Positions 23,957-27,461 of a stretch of 27,461 nucleotides of DNA are shown piece after piece (the stretch's first letter is position 1; each line of letters starts with the position of its first letter). Below the pieces are notes generated by a model. That model did no database searches and was not told the origin of the DNA. It worked only from the letters and a program-made list of their open reading frames with translations. The stretch spans positions 1-27,461 of the forward strand of contig DHQL01000019.1 in the NCBI GenBank assembly GCA_002408085.1. Reading direction: 5' to 3'. A program made the translations under genes and the position numbers. The DNA is from Spirochaeta sp. UBA5339. Lineage in GTDB: Bacteria > Spirochaetota > Spirochaetia > DSM-2461.

Positions 23957-24877
23957 TCATTCTTTCAATTCTTTAACGTAGTCCTCTATTGCTTCTCGGG
24001 TTGTCAGCCATTCTTTATTCAGCTTTACTGCGGATATTTTCCCTTTTCTTGCTAAGAGTGAGAGATACTCTTGTGAATAATCGCAGTATTCTGATGCCTC
24101 TCTTAAATTTATCAAACCTTGTTTCTCTGACGTATTTGGTTTAATGCTGTTCAAATATATTATCAAGGATCGTTCTATAGCGCGACCAATAAAATTCTCA
24201 AAGCTTTCTTCTTTACCTATATTGGCTTCATTTAATACTCTGTAATATTTCTTTCTATCTACTTTCAATATTACTGTTGGTGGAAAACCATGCTTCATTA
24301 GAATCAGATTCATCAGCAGCCGTGCTACTCTTCCGTTACCATCTATAAAAGGGTGTATGCAAACAAACTTATAGTGAAACTGTGCTGCTAAGACAGGAAT
24401 AGGTAATGTATGCAGATTGGCATAATACCAGGTGAAAAGTTCTGACATTAACGCTTTAACCTTAATTGCCTGAGGAGGAATTATTCTTGCTCCGACTATC
24501 CTGACATTATGGCGACGATATGTTCCAGCCTCGAGATCATCGATTCCTTTGAGTATTAATCTATGAAGTTCCCTTAGCACATTCTCTGTCAGTTCTGTGC
24601 TTTTCGAGATTAATGATTCTATGTATTGAATCCCCTCTTTATGGTTGATTGCTTCAAGATGCTCATTAACAGTCTTTCCACCAATCGTAACACCTGTGTT
24701 GAGTACAATCTCTGTTTCGTTGAGAGAAAGTGTATTTCCTTCTATTGCATTTGAGTTGTAAGTCCATTCTAGAGCGAACTGCTCATTTAATTTTCTTACT
24801 ATGGAGGGATTTAGTGGTCTGTGAAAGTCTAATTCTCTCTTTTTGCCTTCAATACTGTTTAATAGCTTATCGTCCAT
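23957..24877 (-). CDS. Fic domain protein with C-terminal helix-turn-helix
   Basis: A 306-residue protein. The Fic core motif is HPFIDGNGRVAR (175-186), with catalytic His175; such enzymes usually transfer AMP from ATP to a hydroxyl of a target protein. The N-terminal SNAIEG (42-47) fits the class II inhibitory helix S/TxxxE[GN], whose Glu blocks the active site, so activity is self-restrained. The last 60 residues (INLREASEYCDYSQEYLSLLARKGKISAVKL) resemble an excisionase-like DNA-binding helix-turn-helix, suggesting autoregulation. AAGGA precedes ATG 24877 by 6 bases; 41 further in-frame codons upstream look non-coding. Its stop is 4 bases from the IS remnant. Same direction as the second fic gene, 164 bases away. 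Confidence 0.88.
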   Translation of the reverse strand: MDDKLLNSIEGKKRELDFHRPLNPSIVRKLNEQFALEWTYNSNAIEGNTLSLNETEIVLNTGVTIGGKTVNEHLEAINHKEGIQYIESLISKSTELTENVLRELHRLILKGIDDLEAGTYRRHNVRIVGARIIPPQAIKVKALMSELFTWYYANLHTLPIPVLAAQFHYKFVCIHPFIDGNGRVARLLMNLILMKHGFPPTVILKVDRKKYYRVLNEANIGKEESFENFIGRAIERSLIIYLNSIKPNTSEKQGLINLREASEYCDYSQEYLSLLARKGKISAVKLNKEWLTTREAIEDYVKELKE

Positions 24878-25041
24878 ATCGGTTCCTTGCGATTTCCATC
24901 TATCCGATATAGTAAGACATAAATTAATTTCATGCAAATATAACATTCTTTTAAGCTGCAAAAGGAAAGATGGCGGGATCGTTGCGAATGCAAGGATCAT
25001 GACATCCCGACTGACAGCTTCAAAAGCTCGATATGTAACCC

Positions 25042-26118
25042 TTATTTCTTTAGTAACTCATATAAGGGTCTGTTTACATAAATGATTTCTTTTCCTAAGC
25101 GAAAAGATTCAAGTACTCCTATTGCTTCTAATTCTTTGAGATATTTGCTGGCAGTTCTTCTTTCTGCTATTCCTGCATCTACTAAATAAGCAATTTTAGT
25201 GTATGGCTGAATGAACAATAACTCAACCAATTCTTTTGAATATATTGTCTTAGGAAGTTTTTCTTTGCATATATCAATTGTTTGATCTAGCAGACTTGCT
25301 ATCGATGAAATTATTCCATATGTCTCCTTAGCAGTCTCTTCCACTGCTTTCAACATATAGATTATCCACTCCTCCCAGTTTTCATTTTTATGCATGTCCT
25401 GCAGGAGTCGATAGTATTCTGATTTATTCCTGATAATATAAGAGCTAAGAAACAGTATCGGAGAATCTAGTAATCTCTTAAGGACAAGATATAGTACATT
25501 AATTATTCTCCCTGTCCTTCCGTTGCCATCATAGAATGGGTGAATTGATTCGAACTGGTAGTGAATGATTGCCATTTTGATCAGTGGGTCTGTACCATCT
25601 TCTTGATGGATGTATTTCTCAAGATTTGATAATAGATTAAGTATGACACGTTCATTGTCAGGTGGTGTATATAACACTTCACCGGTTCTATCATTTACTA
25701 AGCTGGTACCTGGTAATTTTCTGAAACCAGCCGAATTTTGCTCCAGCTCTTCCTGAATCGAGAGAATTGTATTTATCCGGAGTAAGTTGCTTTCTTTAAT
25801 TTGCCTATATCCAAGCCATAGAGCAGATCTGTAATTAAGAACCTCTTTTGTATTTGGATCAATATTTGTTTGTTTTGCCACAATGGCCTTATATAGGTCA
25901 TCCTGGGTTGTTATGATATTTTCTATTTCAGAACTGGCTGATGCTTCTTTCAGGATTATTGAACTTAATAAAATTGAATCATTCGGTAGTAATGAGCAAT
26001 AACCCTTTAACTTTGCTAACTCCCGGTTAGCACTGATTGCCTGCTTGAGAACTCTCTTTGACTCAATATCATAATTTGGTGGTAGTTTTGGTAATTCGTT
26101 GTTTGCATGCTTACTCAT
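25042..26118 (-). CDS. Fic domain protein with winged-helix C-terminus
   Basis: A 358-residue protein of the Fic_N plus Fic architecture. The active site is HPFYDGNGRTGR (193-204) with His193. The inhibitory motif SSEIEN (62-67) precedes it, again class II. The C-terminal 80 residues (TKIAYLVDAGIAERRTASKYLKELEAIGVLE) form a winged helix. Probable AMP transferase acting on an unknown target. The start ATG lies 10 bases after a -10 box, so the mRNA may be almost leaderless, and no ribosome binding site is seen. Operator-like ATGTACAT repeats surround the promoter, and one may be bound by this protein or its neighbour through the C-terminal domain (inference). Confidence 0.9.
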   Translation of the reverse strand: MSKHANNELPKLPPNYDIESKRVLKQAISANRELAKLKGYCSLLPNDSILLSSIILKEASASSEIENIITTQDDLYKAIVAKQTNIDPNTKEVLNYRSALWLGYRQIKESNLLRINTILSIQEELEQNSAGFRKLPGTSLVNDRTGEVLYTPPDNERVILNLLSNLEKYIHQEDGTDPLIKMAIIHYQFESIHPFYDGNGRTGRIINVLYLVLKRLLDSPILFLSSYIIRNKSEYYRLLQDMHKNENWEEWIIYMLKAVEETAKETYGIISSIASLLDQTIDICKEKLPKTIYSKELVELLFIQPYTKIAYLVDAGIAERRTASKYLKELEAIGVLESFRLGKEIIYVNRPLYELLKK

Positions 26119-26121
26119 ATA

Positions 26122-26129
26122 ATGTACAT
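26122..26129. promoter_or_regulatory. ATGTACAT operator-like site 1
   Basis: A perfect palindrome overlapping the downstream edge of the -10 box and ending 4 bases before the fic start codon. Confidence 0.6.
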
Positions 26130-26155
26130 AATACCATCTTTCATGTACATGTCAA
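26128..26155 (-). promoter_or_regulatory. Promoter of the fic gene at 25042-26118
   Basis: On the minus strand TTGACA (26150-26155) and TATTAT (26128-26133) are separated by 16 bases. Two ATGTACAT palindromes overlap its two hexamers. Expected transcription start is within a few bases of the start codon. Confidence 0.7.
26143..26150. promoter_or_regulatory. ATGTACAT operator-like site 2
   Basis: A perfect palindrome overlapping the end of the fic -35 box; 21 bases (two helical turns) from site 1. A related GTGTGCAT lies at 26162-26169. Confidence 0.6.
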
Positions 26156-26202
26156 TCTTTCGTGTGCATATTTAGAGATTTCTTGCTCACGTTTTTGTTC
26201 TC

Positions 26203-26221
26203 ATGTACATACTGTGTACAT
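26203..26221. promoter_or_regulatory. ATGTACAT operator-like sites 3 and 4
   Basis: ATGTACAT (26203-26210) and GTGTACAT (26214-26221) lie 11 bases apart, 60 bases upstream of site 2. They overlap the edge of the attC-like element at 26218. Confidence 0.5.
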
Positions 26222-26388
26222 AACTTCAACTTAACTTGCGTGACGGCCTGGCATTGCCAGGCATTGGCATTTTTCTTGCTTTTCAGGATAAACCTGATTC
26301 TTTTTCTCAGAAAGAACTTTTTGTTCCGCTTTTGTATTTCTGCAAGAAATATGCAAATAGGAACGACAAGTTCAAGTTCTTGTTAGAT
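26218..26388 (-). other. attC-like recombination element after the HEPN gene
   Basis: On the minus strand it begins 7 bases after the HEPN stop codon with ATCTAAC (26382-26388), a perfect R'' box (RYYYAAC). It ends with GTTATGT (26218-26224), one base off R' (GTTRRRY). Inside, TTGAACTTG and CAAGTTAA pair with one extra G in the left arm, as in the L''/L' boxes of integron attC sites. The interior holds several hairpins, including GCCTGGC/GCCAGGC. At 171 bases it is longer than most attC sites, so the call is tentative. Confidence 0.4.
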
Positions 26389-26394
26389 GAATTA

Positions 26395-27342
26395 TCATTC
26401 GAACAATTTTTTTAAGAAATAGTAGTTAATTTTTTCACTATTGTTTTCTTCAAGTAAATTTTGAAACTCTTCATTTTCTAGTACATAGCATATTACTTTG
26501 CGAGATATATTATCAATCTTTGTCGAGAGATCAATCATATCTTTTTCTTTTATAGATGCACCATGAACTACTTTGGAACGAATGTTGTAGTTCTTTTTTA
26601 TCAGATTGTATATTTTCATTCTTTTTTCGAGACTTCCCTCAAGTAAAATAGCAATCCTTTCTGATAAGATGTGAGCTAACTCAGAAGTAGAAGTGGCAAA
26701 AATTGATTCTAAACCTGAACAATATTCGGCTATTTTCAACTCTTGTACATTTGATGATCTAGCTCGTGAAAAATGATATAAACATCTAGTAATTCTTTCT
26801 GAATCTTTGTTAAGTACTATTGTTGTCCCGAGTACTAATTCTGTAGCGCTATTTAATTTATTATAGTAGTTTTCAATAATTTCTGATAAATCTGAATAAC
26901 CAATATGAAGAATTTCTTTTAGCCCCGTTGAAGAGTAAAAACCACTTTTAATCATTGTATTGGCTATTTTTGCCTTAGCACCGAGTTCAAATATAAAACA
27001 GACTTCAGTATCAACGCATGAATCATATTTAAACCAGATTGCATTTGATAAAGTTTGAATATCAAATAGCATCTTCCTTAAGCAAGTTTCAATATCGTGT
27101 TCTGTATCTTTATCATTTCTTATCGCAACAATGCTTCCACTCAATAATTCGTCATATTCAAGCTTACCGATAAAATTTTTTATTTCATCATATAAATTTA
27201 GTGCTTTTTGGATTTTTGAAAAATCATTGGTTAGTAATGTTCTGTCATCTAGTTTAACTGTGACATTATTAGCAGAAAACTGAATATTATGTAATGAGAC
27301 TATACTTATCAAAATTTTCCTCTTGCGCCGAAGGCTGTTCAT
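26395..27342 (-). CDS. Apea-like HEPN domain protein
   Basis: A 315-residue soluble protein. The C-terminal part (about 200-290) matches the Apea-type HEPN fold: ELKIAEYCSGLESIF, ELAHILSERIAILL, RMKIYNLIKKNYNIRSKVVHG. The motif R255-SKVV-H260 is the Rx4H pair that forms the RNase site in active HEPN proteins. The N-terminal 190 residues are unrecognised. HEPN proteins of this sort occur in defence and toxin-antitoxin settings. The ATG follows an in-frame TAG and has no ribosome binding site, and it sits within 25 bases of a GC-rich junction, so the native 5' end may have been replaced. It is very AT-rich. Confidence 0.8.
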   Translation of the reverse strand: MNSLRRKRKILISIVSLHNIQFSANNVTVKLDDRTLLTNDFSKIQKALNLYDEIKNFIGKLEYDELLSGSIVAIRNDKDTEHDIETCLRKMLFDIQTLSNAIWFKYDSCVDTEVCFIFELGAKAKIANTMIKSGFYSSTGLKEILHIGYSDLSEIIENYYNKLNSATELVLGTTIVLNKDSERITRCLYHFSRARSSNVQELKIAEYCSGLESIFATSTSELAHILSERIAILLEGSLEKRMKIYNLIKKNYNIRSKVVHGASIKEKDMIDLSTKIDNISRKVICYVLENEEFQNLLEENNSEKINYYFLKKLFE

Positions 27343-27345
27343 CTA

Positions 27346-27461
27346 GCGCCAAAATCACCTGCAGACCGTTAAGCTGGCGCAAATACTGCCGCGAAGCGAA
27401 AAGCAGTATTTGTGACAGTAGGGCTGTCAGGTGCATTTTTTTGGTACGCCCGACATGGCAA
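27346..27461. repeat. Hairpin-dense element at the window edge
   Basis: Three successive perfect inverted repeats: GCGCCA/TGGCGC (27346-27351 with 27375-27380), AAATACTGC/GCAGTATTT (27381-27389 with 27403-27411) and TGACAG/CTGTCA (27413-27418 with 27424-27429). A long-range pairing of CACCTG (27356-27361) with CAGGTG (27428-27433), extended by CCAAAA/TTTTGG, encloses them. It also holds GTTAAGC at 27368-27374. The GC content is far above that of the adjoining HEPN gene. It may be a recombination site, a small non-autonomous element or a structured RNA; it continues past the window. Confidence 0.55.

Noticed and set aside
24878..25000. 41-codon N-terminal extension of the fic gene at 23957
   Set aside because: The extension does not look like a Fic N-terminus and a good ribosome binding site precedes the ATG at 24877.
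26119..26221. ATGTACAT repeats as a CRISPR-like array
   Set aside because: The repeats are 8-base palindromes at uneven spacing around a promoter, with no spacers of constant length.
26162..26386. 74-codon plus-strand frame between fic and HEPN genes
   Set aside because: It overlaps operator repeats and the attC-like hairpins, has no ribosome binding site and a Phe/Cys-rich unlikely composition.

Overview
The window looks like chromosome from a diderm, oxygen-wary (probably anaerobic or microaerophilic) bacterium. Signal peptides, a lipoprotein and two probable outer-membrane proteins point to two membranes. Feo ferrous-iron uptake, thiol peroxidase, a CoA-disulfide/persulfide-type reductase and FMN proteins point to low-oxygen life with oxidative-stress defence. 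A spirochaete or similar phylum would fit, but nothing seen here proves the lineage. The tRNA does not encode its CCA end.

Region 1 (1-15250) is ordinary chromosomal gene content. It opens with the 3' tip of one tRNA and a complete tRNA-Asn, each followed by a strong terminator. Next come a DUF4491 membrane protein and the feoA-feoB-small Cys protein operon, divergent from a DtxR/MntR-like regulator. They are followed by a putative outer-membrane protein, a DUF1007 periplasmic protein with a NicO metal transporter, a split-barrel flavoprotein and an FMN_bind-type lipoprotein. A CoA-disulfide reductase-rhodanese protein is divergent from a DUF134 regulator, with three copies of one operator-like motif nearby. 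A FecR-domain protein is coupled to an outer-membrane-like protein, and then come the nfeD-floA-small membrane protein operon and tpx.

Region 2 (15251-18530) holds a penicillin-acylase family hydrolase and a gene-poor 700-base stretch.

Region 3 (18531-23565) is the most unusual part. It is a four-gene same-strand cluster. The first gene encodes a 1033-residue fusion of a serine alpha/beta hydrolase to a metal-dependent amidohydrolase. It is followed by a small helical protein made of two copies of one motif, a four-helix membrane protein split by one in-frame stop codon, and a secreted protein whose start overlaps the membrane gene's stop. I know of no described system with this composition.

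Region 4 (23566-27461) is AT-rich accessory DNA. It contains a decayed IS3-type transposase fragment, two Fic adenylyltransferase-like genes and a HEPN-domain protein. A repeated ATGTACAT operator sits on a strong promoter at the first fic gene. Directly after the HEPN stop codon lies an element with the layout of an integron attC site. A GC-richer, hairpin-dense element closes the window. Toxin-like genes, IS debris and possible cassette junctions suggest a mobile or defence-type island that may also include region 3.
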